A DNA stretch of 64,000 bases, taken from contig CM043945.1 of NCBI GenBank assembly GCA_014529385.2, positions 140,904,241 to 140,968,240 of the forward strand. The letters run 5' to 3'. The stretch comes from Adiantum capillus-veneris (taxonomy: Eukaryota; Streptophyta; Polypodiopsida; Polypodiales; Pteridaceae). Of this stretch, positions 38,490-50,065 are shown in pieces (the first letter of the stretch is position 1; every line of letters begins with the position of its first letter). The notes beneath the pieces are model-generated. The model searched no databases. It had not been told where the DNA came from and saw only the letters and a list, made by a program, of their open reading frames with translations. The position numbers and the translations under genes are program-made.

Positions 38490-41470
38490 TCTTTGAGAAT
38501 TCCATGATCAAGAGCTGTGTGGAGTAGATTTCCAGAGAGCCTATGATATATTAACAACAATCCAAGAGGATGGATCAAGAAGATCAGAGATCAACAAGGC
38601 CAAAAAGTTGAAGAGTTCATTAGCAAGGACAAAGTGGCCGAGGCATTACAGTTGCCAGCTAAAAGAATGACAATGAGGGCCAACGATAGGAAAATATATG
38701 GTACATTCATGAAGGATACAACTGCCACCACCTTCTTCGACCTCATTCTGAAGCAAGTGGAGGATGACACCCATATTTATCATCACCATTACTTCCATTT
38801 CCTCTCAAAGAGACCGCCAAGATACACTACTCCAAATCATGCAGTTGCAACCTCTTTCATGCAAGTGTTAAATTCAACAACAAGGCAAACAATAGGTCAT
38901 TCTCGGTACGTGATTACAACACTCAAGATCACAAAGAAGAAAGGAAAGGTAACATATATGGGAGCTCTAGAAGCTCTAACCAGGATTGCATACCATGCTA
39001 TTGTGATGGCAGATAACTTGCTGCCAACCTCAGGTCAGGATACTTGGATAGTCTCAGCTCTACCCTCTCCACAGACCACTAGATCAAAGAAGAAAAGAAT
39101 ATATAAATCAGATGAAGAATTAGCAGAAAGCTCGCCTAAAGCCCATAGCAGTGAAAGCTCCAACAATGAAGAAAAGAGATCAAGGAGAGAAGAAATGAAG
39201 AAGAAAGTAGTTGCAGTCCATCAGGAAGAACCTCAGTAAAAAAAAAGCAAGGTTTGAAAGAGAAAAATAATTGTATGAAAGAAGTGATCAAGCTGCAGGA
39301 GAGAACCTAGAGTCATGGAACCCAAGGGAGATCAAGGGTCCGAGTACCAAGAACCCCAAGAAGAAGATGGAAGAAGATCCAAAGGATTTTCTTGAGCAAA
39401 TGTATGCAAAAGCCTAAGACTTGAAGATACAAGAAGCTCTAGAAGCACAAATGAAAAGAGAAGTGTCGGTTGCACAACAAAGGCAGGCAAAAGCTACACA
39501 GCAAAGTGAACCACAACATGAACAAGGAAAGATGTCTCCAAGACAACCTTCACCGGCTACTGAATAAGAAGACCAACCCATGCCAAGTCTAAGCCCTTCA
39601 CCAATTTCCAAATCCAATGAAGACAAGGAAGCAAAAGGAAAAGAGAAACAAGAGGAGAAATCCAGTTATGAACAGCCCAAGGAAACAGAAACAAAATCAG
39701 TTGGACCTTCTACAACACCACAAACAAAATCAGTTGAACCATATACAATGCCACAAGTAGAATCCGTTGCACCGTTCAAAGAGCCGCAAGCCAAATCTGC
39801 TTGGACTTCTAAGTAGTTTTAGGTAGAATCTGAAGAATAAAAAATTATTGAGATGAAGTTTTCATCGTTAATGAGTATTCAAAGCAGATGCAGCTAATGA
39901 AAAAAATGATGCGAATAGTAGCTCTTAGCCGCAGTGCGCCAAAGCTCGAGAGTTGGAGCAAGTAATTGATGCTCTCCAAGGCGAGCTTGAAGACATGATG
40001 AACATCATCAAGAATCTTCAAGGACAGATCAAAGAGCTCAAAAACAAAGCAGAGCAACACCAAGCTATCAAGAAAAGGCAATAGAAGGAGATGGAACATC
40101 TAGGGGAGCTTCTCACAAAAATGCAAGGACCAATAGCTGACTGAAGTAACTAGCAAAATTTTAAGAACTACTTAGTCAATACAAAAGCTCCAAGTGCAAT
40201 TAAATGTAGCAAATGCTTCATTGCAATACTCAGAGCAGCAAATCAATGACCAAGAGGAATTCCTAAAGCAGACCAAGGAAAACCTAGTCGTAGATTCATT
40301 CAAGGGGATAGATGAAGTCTACAAGACTTTGGAAAAGAGAAACAAAGACATGGAACTTGAGTTGAAGCTGGAACAGGCACAAAGACGAGACCTTGTCTTA
40401 ATGCGGGCAGGTACCTCTGAATCACCAAATATATAAATACCGTTAGTCTCCTTTGTAGATATGGAAACATAGCCAACAGAAGGACAACCAAGAGATTTTG
40501 AATTCCAAGTACCAATCACTGAAGAGGAACAAGTGCCAATGGTCTAGCTTTCTAAAGCTGAAGAATATGCACTTAAAGAATAGATTGTCCATGAAGTCGA
40601 TGCTTAATGGAAAGCGGCAATGGATTGGGAGTTGAGAGTTATTGACTCAATCAATGTAACACAGCTCACTCCCAACACTTTGATAACGATGGAGCTACTA
40701 CAAGTCAAAGAAAGATTGTACAAGGATATGCAAGAAGAAGGATCAGATGCTCTCCACCCAAAATGGAGAAATAATGGGCTCAACAAGAACTCAAGGTACC
40801 TCATTTTGTTTACAAGAGCACCTGCAGCAATCCAGAAGGACCCAACATTCTGTTCGTACAAAGAGTAAGGACATGACAAGCACACAAAGCATCAAAGAAG
40901 AAGAGGCCAACTTGGATCAATTACCTAGACTGCCAGCTCCAGAGCAAGGATCAACAACTGAGGAATACACGGTGAAAACTCTAACGGGTGCCATGAACTT
41001 CTTCAAGATCTTTCCTGAACTCTTATGTGCAATGCTATATAAAATCTACAAAATGCTACTCACATGCATTGAAGTTTTTCATAAGCCTAAGAAAGCAAGA
41101 GCCCCATGGATATCTTTCTTAGAAGGTAATAAAGGCTTGTGCTATGATTTGAGTGGACAAACTTCAGAAGAAGTCATCTACAGCTTCTACACCAGATGTA
41201 TGTTCTTGCCCGCAAGCAATATGTTGGCATTCAAAGAGGCTTTTTACACATGATTCTTTACATGACGTACAATGATTTTTGGGCTAGTGATCAGAAATTT
41301 GACAGAAAGTCTTATTGAATATACCTCCATTGAACTGAAAAACAAAGTAACTATTTAGTTTCTGCAAGTCCCTGAGAAAGAACGCTGCGTCAGATATCAA
41401 AAAGCTCTACAAGAACTTAAAAACTCCCTCGCTAGTCGTCAACCTGATGACTATTTCAGTACATGAAATT
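38490..41470 (+). pseudogene. Element D: decayed copy of the element B accessory ORF2
   Basis: Similarity to ORF2 of element B is visible at both ends and in order. The N-terminal part has GVD, then a Tyr and TTIQEDG (B: GVDTRRVYELATSIQKDG). The middle has LSKRPPRYTTPNHAVATS (B: CSKRPQKYTTPPHAIAT) and GALEALTRIAYHAI (B: GAEVLTRIAYEAI). The C-terminal part has NSRYLILFTRAP, QKDPTFC and VKTLTG (B: PTYLIYLVEAP, REDATFC, VKTLTG). The open pieces are 38634-39239, 39580-39816, 40194-40436, 40620-40868 and 40747-41253, in shifting frames. Between them lie coiled-coil-like Glu/Lys/Gln-rich stretches and a small tandem repeat of T/K-S-V-x-P units (39690-39810). It continues about 90 codons past the VKTLTG motif, farther than B does, and so shows the family's true C-terminus. 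Confidence 0.75.
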
Positions 41471-41491
41471 GTGTCAAGGAACGACACAGTC

Positions 41492-41505
41492 AAGGAGGGG
41501 GGGAA
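41492..41505 (+). other. Candidate polypurine tract of element D
   Basis: AAGGAGGGGGGGAA shortly after the end of the ORF2-like region, where the plus-strand primer of the element should lie. The LTR start after it is not certain. Confidence 0.5.
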
Positions 41506-41711
41506 TTATAGCAGCAAGCTAACTCATGTAGCGTTTTTTGGAAGCTTTTATTGTAAAAACAGTTATTCTTTTGATAAATCAAAAATATTGTAACTCCTAT
41601 TTTCCAGATGAATATTGTAATCGATAAGGCGGGGCTATAAGCTTCCAAATTGTATCAGTTTATCCCTAGTTAGAGCTCCCAAAAGATTAGTTTTTGACCA
41701 AAGAAACCTTT
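41506..41711 (+). other. Probable start of the 3' LTR of element D
   Basis: Non-coding DNA directly after the polypurine tract, with a 'ggctataagc' TATA-like site near 41632. A chromovirus LTR follows at 41712, so the element D LTR is interrupted there. Confidence 0.35.
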
Positions 41712-41864
41712 TGTTAGACAAGGGGAACTAGAACCTAGGAGTCCACCTCCCAACCACCCACTATATAGCATGGCCCCTAGACCTTTGCCCTAGTTGGACT
41801 CCCTTTCCACACTGCCTAGCCCGGCCTTGCCCTTCTCTAGTCTGGCCTTGCCGTTGTCCTAACA
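41712..41864 (-). repeat. 153-bp LTR of the chromovirus fragment
   Basis: On the minus strand it starts TGTTAGGACAA and ends TTGTCTAACA, an almost perfect inverted pair with TG...CA ends. A purine run AAGGGGGGAG at 41869-41880 precedes it, and a TATATAG box lies near 41762. The adjacent CCTTT (41707-41711) is the candidate target duplication. It is unusually short for this lineage. Confidence 0.55.
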
Positions 41865-41875
41865 TTACTCCCCCC

Positions 41876-42515
41876 TTAAGAAGAGTTTTTGTCCTCAAAA
41901 ACAAAAGTGGGAAATTTCTTCTTAAGAACACTAATGTTTTCCCAAGTGGAACCTTCCTCAGGTCTATCTTTCCACTTGATTAAGGCTTGTTGACGTACAT
42001 GATGATGTGTACGTAACTCATATAATTAAGAACACTTTCATGTTCATGCAATAAGGTAGGAGGTTCAATGAAATCAGCCAAAATTTGTTGGTCAATGACA
42101 TTGTCGTTCCCATGTAACCACTTACGTAAATGACTGACATAAAACACTAGATGAATACGAGAATGTGTAGGTAGCAATAATGTGTAGGAATGATCACCTA
42201 CTCGCTTGAGTATTTTGAAAGGCCCACAATATCGGGGAGATAATTTAGGTGTTGGCCTAGTTTTTAGACATTCTGAATGTTTTGGCACACATATAAATAC
42301 TTCCTCCCCTTCGCCGAAGGTAACTTGAGATGTTTCTCATCATCATACTTCTTATACTAATCTTGCGCTTGTCGGACATTTTGACGAGCGAGTTTCAACA
42401 TATCCATGTGGTCTTGGAGAAAATCCTTAACCTATTGGAGCTTTTTGGTTGCCAACCCCACCGTAAAAGGTGACTTAGGTTGAAACCCATACATGAGTGT
42501 TGAGCCAGCAGAGGA
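41876..42515 (-). pseudogene. Chromovirus (Ty3/gypsy) integrase C-terminus with chromodomain
   Basis: Minus strand. Near 42480-42510 is YGFQPKSPF, and near 42390-42420 DHMDMLKLARQNVRQAQD, the integrase tail. At 41980-42288 is LSPRYCGPFKILKRVG with the SRIHLVFYVSHLRKWL block. After a frameshift, 41876-41990 carries ALIKWKDRPEEGSTWE, the core of a chromodomain, ending KKFP...FEDK and a stop just before the polypurine tract. The chromodomain identifies a chromovirus. The 5' part is lost at about 42.52 kb, where element B begins. Confidence 0.8.
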
Positions 42516-42519
42516 TCAC

Positions 42520-43437
42520 ACCCACATTTTTGCTCACACTCATCATTTTTGTAACCATTGATTGTAATAAATGTATTTTCGACATTGATTTTGAATTGAG
42601 CCATTCATTAAGTAAAGGGACTCAATTGAGTTTCCATCTTGTAATCCCGAAGTAATTTCACTTGCTGATGTAATTAGTTAGAGATGTTCTCACCTCCAAG
42701 GCTGAGGTATATAAGCCAAAGTTTTTGTAACCTAAAGGGATTCAGATTATTAATCAAAGTGAGTTTTTTGAGCGCCGTGACTGTGTCTGAGAGAGAGAGA
42801 GAGAGAGAGAGTCCTATCTACATGCTACGCGAGATACGGAGCCGCCATTGGAGAAGCGACACCGCCATTGTGTTAGCAATGGCGAGAGCTACGCACAGAT
42901 ACCAAGAGTGCGCGCTATCGGCTTCTATGTGTGCTAAGTTCCTACGAGCTTCGGTGTGAGTTTTCTTCCAACTTGTGTGTCGGAATAGAGCGTGCAGCAT
43001 ATCTATAGAACCACAACGAGTAGAGCTACACATTAGTACCATCGGGGTCAAGTTTCGGTCACCTGTATTTTTCGGCCTGTCTTCATACGCGTTTACCGCA
43101 CGGAGTGGTTATAGGTTGATCTTGCAGTTCAAGTCTTTAGGGTGTTGTTCTTACCTAGTGCATAGACTTCCCCTTGAGTTTGAGATCGATTCAATGATTC
43201 TAGATCCTGTTTCGTATAGCATTCGTTCGTAGTACGGGTTTCAGTCACTTGCGTATTTTAGAACTTAGATTTGATTTCCTTAGTAGTGATTGTCATTAGA
43301 AGGTCGATTAGGTGATTTGACACCCACCTAGTTGTTTCCATGCGCCTGCGGGTCAAGCTTCGTCCTCGTCTGACAAATTCTGTTGTTGGTTGAGTTCTCG
43401 CTATTTAGCTTCCGCTAGCGGCGTAACCGCCTTAACA
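42520..43437 (+). repeat. 5' LTR of element B (left end uncertain)
   Basis: The right end CTTAACA (43437) is fixed by the PBS 2 nt further on. A TATA box lies at 42708. A (GA)n tract sits at 42788-42811. I could not find the matching TGTTAAG start, so the LTR may be truncated on the left next to the chromovirus fragment. Confidence 0.6.
42708..42715 (+). promoter_or_regulatory. TATA box of element B LTR promoter
   Basis: TATATAAG in 'gctgaggtatataagcc', about 730 bp before the LTR end, on the element's strand. Confidence 0.6.
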
Positions 43438-43439
43438 TT

Positions 43440-43457
43440 TGGCGCCGCTGCCGGGGA
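43440..43457 (+). other. Primer-binding site of element B (tRNA-Asp type)
   Basis: TGGCGCCGCTGCCGGGGA, one base different from the TGGCGCCGTTGCCGGGGA site that Athila-group elements use with tRNA-Asp. It follows the LTR end CTTAACA by 2 nt. Confidence 0.85.
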
Positions 43458-43497
43458 CGAGAGCCCTAAGTAGGTGACCTTAGACTAATCCTACGAG

Positions 43498-43503
43498 GTG
43501 AGT
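43498..43503 (+). promoter_or_regulatory. Candidate 5' splice site after the PBS of element B
   Basis: CGAG|GTGAGT is a strong plant donor context 40 nt after the PBS. Element C has the same hexamer at the corresponding place. It could feed the acceptor before ORF2 at 57276. Use is inferred. Confidence 0.4.
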
Positions 43504-43972
43504 CGTATAAACTACTTTGTATACTTTAGTTAGAAAAGATCTAGGAGTGGTGGAATCCAAAGATCTCGAGAGATACTAGGAAGTGGGGTATTCCTGGGTC
43601 TTTCGTGTTGGCAGTATTTCTAGTTTAGCTTAGATTTGTTTGTTGTTTTGTTGGTGTGGAGTAGTTGTTGATAGAAGAAGAATTTGCTAGTCCGTGAGTG
43701 ACAGTGGATATCTTTAAAGTCGCAATTACCAAACCCATTTTATGATTAGGAATAGCTTAGGTAGGACTTCATTTGATCCTGATCTGGAGCTAATAATTAT
43801 TGGAGTATTTGCTTGATATGGTTGATTGCATGTTAGATCACTAAACCGTCGAGTTAGTAGTGAAACTTCCAATAAACAAAAGTCAGAGAAATTTTCTGTG
43901 TATCTGGGAGTTGCTGAGCACTAGAGGAAGCTTTAGGAAGGATTTTGTGCCAAAAAACTGGAAATCTGCAAC

Positions 43973-44697
43973 TTTAGACATCATACGCGTATGATGTCTA
44001 AATGACCAAACAGAGACCAAAACAGAAATTTTGACTTTACCAGAGTGTTCAAAAAGGGGGTTATACCCTAATTTCAACTTAAAACAAGAGCATTAACACT
44101 CAAAGAAACCCAAAAAGACAAGTCGGAGTCCAAGAAACGCAAAGAATAGGAAATTTTGGATTCAGATCTTGTTTTTACATTCAAACCTGGCAAAAACACT
44201 TGAAACTCAATTATAAACATTGGAGAAGGCTTAAAACCAAGAATAGTCCAAATCTGTGAAAAAAGACATCATACGCGTATAATGTCTTTTAGCACATCCA
44301 CTGCTTATTTTTGATATCTGACCTGACAAGATTGTTACAAACACTGTAGAAAGCAAAAATATCAAGTCTTGACCCAAACTGATGAAAAAGACATCATACG
44401 CGTATCATGTCTTTGACATAATTTTGGACATATTTTGATACTTTGCTAACACAGATCCATTGTAATAACTGTCTAGAGGTTATATTTCAAGTTTCATCCC
44501 ATTTGGATCACAATTGACCCAAAACAAGTCAAAAGCGGAAAATTGCCAAGAAAAGCCTAAATTAGCCATAACTTGCTCAAACAGAGTTCAAACTAAATTT
44601 TGTGAGTGGAAAGAGCATAAGGGGGCTACTGAGAGTGAGCATAACCAAAATAGTCTAAATCTGTGAAAAAAGACATCATACGCGTATAATGTCTTTT
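43973..44697 (+). repeat. Upstream palindrome array of element B (4 copies)
   Basis: A 24-bp palindrome with half-site AGACATCATACG plus its reverse complement starts at 43976, 44264, 44389 and 44671. The first is part of a perfect 30-bp palindrome (43973-44002). The others have one mismatch in the right arm, with flanking A and T runs extending the symmetry to about 28-32 bp. Spacings are 288, 125 and 282. The flanks of the second and fourth copies are also alike ('atctgtgaaaaaagacatc'). Confidence 0.95.
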
Positions 44698-44880
44698 TCA
44701 GCATAACTGCAACTAAATTCTCACTTGATGAAACAGAAGTTGTCCAACTGACAAGATTAAACAATTGACCAAGTATCAATCAGTTTGGATCAATTCTGAC
44801 CACAAAAACTTGGGGAAAACAAATTGCCGAGACGGAAAAGTTAAAGTCCTTTAGGGGAATTGATGAATTTGAGATAGGGC

Positions 44881-46985
44881 AGGAACCTCCAGAATAACCA
44901 ACCAAAACAAGGGGAACCAGCAAGTGTCATATCAACCGAGGGAAGTGTAAACCAAAGTTGGGTGCAACCATTAGAGCCGATCTTTGAAGGAAGTGTCTCT
45001 GATACTTCTTCGGAGAGATCTTACGAGATTTTCACCGAACACGTGGAACACCTGAACCTGAACAACAGAAAAAATATGGCAGCAGGATCATCAAACCCTT
45101 CCGCCACAATGAAGCTATTGTTCATAAAATACCAGTACGACAATGAGCAAGGTGCCAAGATCTACAAGGATGGAATGGACCGCTATTGTGTAAAGATAGA
45201 AGAGAGACCTAGTGAGTTCAAGGACTTAGTGCCTGTGAGCTATAGCGGAGATAGATATCTAGATGACGAGGGTACCATGTACTTGGTAGTCCTAAACCCT
45301 AACATTGTGGACAAGTGGGGATTGATGGGCACCAAAGCCAAAGTAGATGAAGAACTTGAGGAGAAGGCACCAATAATGAACTTCCCTGATGCGAGGTTAA
45401 GAAGAGAGAATGAAACTACAAGGATCAACACTGATAATATCTATGTGGGGCTATACAAATATACTAATGGGGAGCAAGATCTCTATTATAGATGTGAAGA
45501 ACCCTACACCGGAGAGTTGACAGACCAAAAAAGACTTTATGTCTTTACCTACACAGAGGGATCGGAAGTGAAAATTGCCGCTTACGACAAGTATGGCAGG
45601 TAATACTCAACAATGGGCAGGAAAGAATTAGAAGGATATACATACTTTGGGGGACCACTACATCAGTATTATGTTACTTCTAGCTCACAAAGACCAGCAC
45701 CAACAAATGGAGTGCAAAACCCAATGACAACAGGAGGACAAAGAACTCAGGTTACTGACTCTTTCAGTCAACCTCAGTACTCGAAGCCCGGACCAATGGG
45801 ATCATTACATTCCAGAGAGACAATGGATACGAATCGAGGTAGTGCAGTTCCAATCTCCACATATACCACTCCAGGTCCAAGGTTCGAACGGGAACCATCA
45901 CATTTACCTCCTAGTAGTAGATTCAGGGCAGGGGAACCGACAAGGGTAACCCATGAAGTCCATGATGCTAGAGAAAGCTTTAGCCGGGACACAGGAGCAA
46001 TGAGATTGGTAGCAGACCATAGACGTATGAGACCATCTCAAGTAGCAAGTGTATGCCAAAGAAGTATGGTGGTTCAGGAGATCCGTATGCACATGTGTCA
46101 CTCTTTAAGCAAGTCTTAAGAGCTGAGCAGATAACAGATTTCCATACACAATACGAGGGATTTGGTCTTACTCTAGAAGGTACGACATTGACATGGTTTC
46201 AACCACTGAACATAGGGGGATTCCATGACATTGACCATTTGCTAAGAGAGTTTGCTGAGGAATTCTCAAAACGAGGGATTAAGCACAATACGGTCTCACA
46301 AATATATGCTTTTAAACAGAGAGAACACGAAAAAGTGAAGGAAGCTTCACTTCGCTTCAAACAATACATTGAGAGATGTCCAGTACGTGAACGACCACAA
46401 GATGACAGACTATCTGTTCTCTTTATTGAGGGACTGAGAAACGACACTCTCAAGAAGGACTTGCACTTGAAAGCTTGTACAAGTTTCGAGCAAGTAACGA
46501 GAGAGGCATTGTACTTAGTGGATAACTGTACGGTTTATGGAGAGGTGTCAGCGGATACAGATTTTGCATCCAGTAGCTCTTCCTCCGTAGCGAGCGAGAC
46601 TACCACTAAAAAGAATGTTCAAACAACAACCATGCCAAATGTAGAGCAAATGATAGAAGATGCTCTAAAAAGGATGGCACCATACCAAAAACCATTGCCA
46701 AAAACACTGAAATGGTGTGCTATTGAACAAAAATGGACAAACCATCCAACAGAGGAGTGCTATTACAACAAAGGGTATGTAAGGGAGCGTCAGTATGCAC
46801 CTCCTGCTCAATTAGCACCACCTCAAGTACATCCAGTACCTCGATACCCAACGGGAAATGTACCAGGACCTATGGGGATAGAAAGACCGCAACCGGTATT
46901 GGGACAACAACCACCTTTACCAGGAGCAAGACCAGTGGGCATTAGATATGCACCAACCTTAGAGAATCAGGAAGAACAAGCCTAG
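44881..46985 (+). pseudogene. Element B gag
   Basis: Codons from 44881 align with the start of element C gag, but where C has ATG (18190) this copy reads AGG, so the start codon looks lost. The N-terminal domain (about 44960-45680: DRYCVKIEERP, GDRYLDDEGTMYLVV, NPNIVDKWGLMG, FGGPLHQYYV) is shared with element C and unfamiliar to me. A TAA at 45601 interrupts it. A shift near 46050 leads into the capsid frame 46053-46985, with YGGSGDPYAHV, LTLEGTTLTWFQPL, IYAFKQRE and ERPQDDRLSVLFIEGL, the retrotransposon gag pattern. A Pro/Gln-rich tail follows. The frame ends at TAG 46983 and coding continues in the -1 frame. Confidence 0.85.
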
Positions 46986-49900
46986 TGCCTGTTCAAGCCT
47001 ATTATGAAGAATCTGGTGCACACATGTCTCCAACTGTGTATTACCCACCAGAAGAACCCAAACAACCAGAACCATGGGGCATGATTGGGAATGTTGGAAT
47101 ACCAACAATTACAAGTGCTTCTGATGAAGAGAGATACAATTTGGACGCAAGAACATTGATGTTCATAGCTCATGGAGGGTTAACAGGACAAAGACCATCC
47201 TATCCACAAAGGACGAATCAAATGGGACCAAGACCAGCACTAGGACCCTGTTACAAGTGTGGAGGTGACCATCTGATGAATGTTTGCCCACATACGGAAA
47301 TCATTAGAATTAACGCTTATTGCACTGAGTGTGGGGTTACTCACTTCATTGAGGATTGTTCAAAGAATCCAAACAAAGTGCAAAAGACGACATTGAATAT
47401 GCTAGAAACTATTCCTACCAGCAGTGGGTCTGAAAATGAAACTCTGATACCAACGCAAGTTGTTACTAGAGCTCAAGCTAAGAAAACCACTAGAGAACCT
47501 GAGAATGGAAAGTTAGCGACTGAAATGGTTAGTCAAGGACCGCGGAGTCAGAAAAACACATGGAAAGCTAGAAAAGCACGCATGAAGTTGAGAAAAGAAC
47601 GTGAAGACGCTATTCTAGCTGAGGAACTAAAGCGAACTAAAGATAGATTAGAAAAACTTGAGAGTCAAAACGGGAAACGAGAGATGAGCCCGGAAAGAAC
47701 GAAACAAAAGAGTATCAAAGAAACAACGAGCTTAAGCTCAGGGGGATCAGTGCTAGTCGACAAAGTACACGAACCATTGGACGCACTGATGAGAGCTTAC
47801 GAAGCTAGGTTAAAGAACAACCAAACACAAGAACAGAGGTGGATGACATACCCAAACGCGGAATTGGAAAAGCAGAGACTTGAAATGTGCCAGAGAATGA
47901 TCGAGACTGCACAAGCCTTATTAGAACCACCAAAAGAAACAATGAATTGTGGAACGGAAAACCCAATTCAGCAAGAGACTATTGTTTCACGGGTAGCTGA
48001 AAAGACTCCCAGTGCACAAAAGCCTGAAAATACACACAAGGATGACCGCATAGTGTTGAACACAACCGATCAGGAGATAGAGAGTTTTCATCCAGTCATA
48101 CAGAGGTCTTACGGAAGAGATGAGGATTACAATGAATTTTGGAAACAAGTGAGAGAGGCAAACTTTGCAAACGAGCTAAGTTGCCAAGCTAATCAGACAA
48201 ATTGGGAAAAGGACATCAGGAATCCTCCCATAGTGGAATTTGAGGCAGGATCTCAAGTGGACTTGGATCTGCAATCTTACTGGGGAGATGGGGGCTCTGT
48301 TAGAACAATGGAGAGCAAACCTCACTCACTGAATACCTTACCTTCATACTTAGGAGAGTATGAAGCAAAATCCGAGATTAGAGCACTTCCCTCACGAAGA
48401 ATCTCATCAGAAAAAGTCATGGACTCGCAAGGATTGATAGAGATCTTGTCAACACCAGTGACATGCACTATCACTCTAGCTGAGCTTTTGAGGCTAAGAC
48501 CACATATGTGGACCACTGTAGGAAAATGCTTGGAGAAATTTGGGATAAAAGACCCAACATCGAGACTGCAAGAGGGTATACAAGAGCTGAGTAAACCACA
48601 AAAGAACGCTAAGCCTGTACCCTTAAACAAGGTCGGAGAGTATTGCGAAGGTGAAGAGGGGAATACAACCTTACCAGTTGAATTCCAAGGAGTGAAGACG
48701 ATGGCAATACTAGACAGCGGAGCTGGGGTAGCCATTGCTACAAAAGAAATCTGGAAAAAATGGGGGAAACCAGCAATAAGGAAGACTAGGTTGAAACTCC
48801 AATTAGCAGATGGACACATGGAGAAACCTATGGGGTTATTAGAGAAAGTTGTAGTGACTTCTTGCGGCATTGAATACGAACATACTTTTGCTATTGTCGA
48901 TTTTGGCAAGGAGAATAACTATGATATCATACTGGGAAGACCATTCATGAGACAGTTGAAAATGGTCCAGGATTGGGGCTACGATCACATATACCTGAGA
49001 AATATGGAAACCACTACACGTGTGAACCTGAAAGACCATAGCTACAAAGATGTGAACCGAACACCGGTAGAGGAGTTTGATTCAGCTACTTTGGCGGGAT
49101 CCGAATTTCCAGCTTGGTTAGGTAAACCCAAGGAGTTATGGATGTGTGGAGCTTCGAAATGTGGAAGTCTGAAACGAGAAGAATGTGTTTTAGAAAGGGC
49201 TATCGAAGACGAAACTTATATAGGAGAACCCTTTCCAGAGGACACGCTTGAACCATTAGAGTGGACACACATTCTAGCAACCCTAGATGTTTGTGCAATT
49301 CCGGATGGTCCCACAACAAAATTTTGCGACAAGGACGGGTACGACGTGGTTCCGTACTTCATGTTGAGAACTGTACTCGAAAAAGAAACTGAAAAGAACG
49401 ATACACTGGAAAAGGAAGATGAAGAGGAGGTGTTTCACGACATTCCCGATCATCCTGAGTGGGGAAATTAAGCAGACAACGAGTCAACGGACAATTCAAG
49501 CGGAAACGAAGAAACTATAACGGATGTCCGATTTTATGATTTTTCGAACCAAACTAAACAACGTCAGAAACGCTATAGAGCAAAGAAAAAAACAAAGGGG
49601 TTTAGAACCAATCCGATGCCTAGAATAAGAGGAAAAAATCAATTCCTAATGCTAGTAAAGGCGGAAGATTGTGTTAAGGACAAGATTTCTGGAAGAATGA
49701 GAGGCAATGATAAAAAGAGCTTACGAAAAGACAAAAGAGGCTCAAGAAATCGAGTTCAAAGGAATGGAACGAAAACTGAAACTGAAAAATCAGAAAAGAA
49801 CAAGCGCAACAGAGAACACACGGAGTCCAAGTTAGAACGTAGAAACAAGTACAGAGAGCTCAAGAAAACTCTGAAAGAAGTTTGGACGACAGAAATTGAG

Positions 49901-50065
49901 AGTGGAGAGGACGAAAACGCCAAAATCAAGGAAAACATGGATGTTCCCTCTCACTATAGGAAATTCACAATAGAGGATAGGAAGGTGGTATTAACCCAAC
50001 CTATTCGAGAGAGAAGGGAGAACGAATCTTATGACGGACGGAGGATGCAAAAAAAGTTGATTTAG
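46985..50065 (+). pseudogene. Element B nucleocapsid and first protease
   Basis: Frame 46985-49471 continues as 49472-50065 after one TAA (49469-49471). Two zinc knuckles lie at residues 89-101 (CYKCGGDHLMNVC) and 113-125 (CTECGVTHFIEDC), both of the CX2CX3HX4C spacing seen in many plant gypsy elements. A long basic/Gln/Glu-rich helical linker follows. The retropepsin has ILDSGAG at about residue 577, the flap region, and DIILGRPFM about 85 residues on. The rest is charged linker. A shift near the A7 run at 50049-50055 separates it from RT. It is the canonical gag-pol protease by position. Confidence 0.85.

Noticed and set aside
48322..48909. 195-codon minus-strand frame inside element B
   Set aside because: It is antisense to the protease frame, which has clear motifs; a shadow frame.
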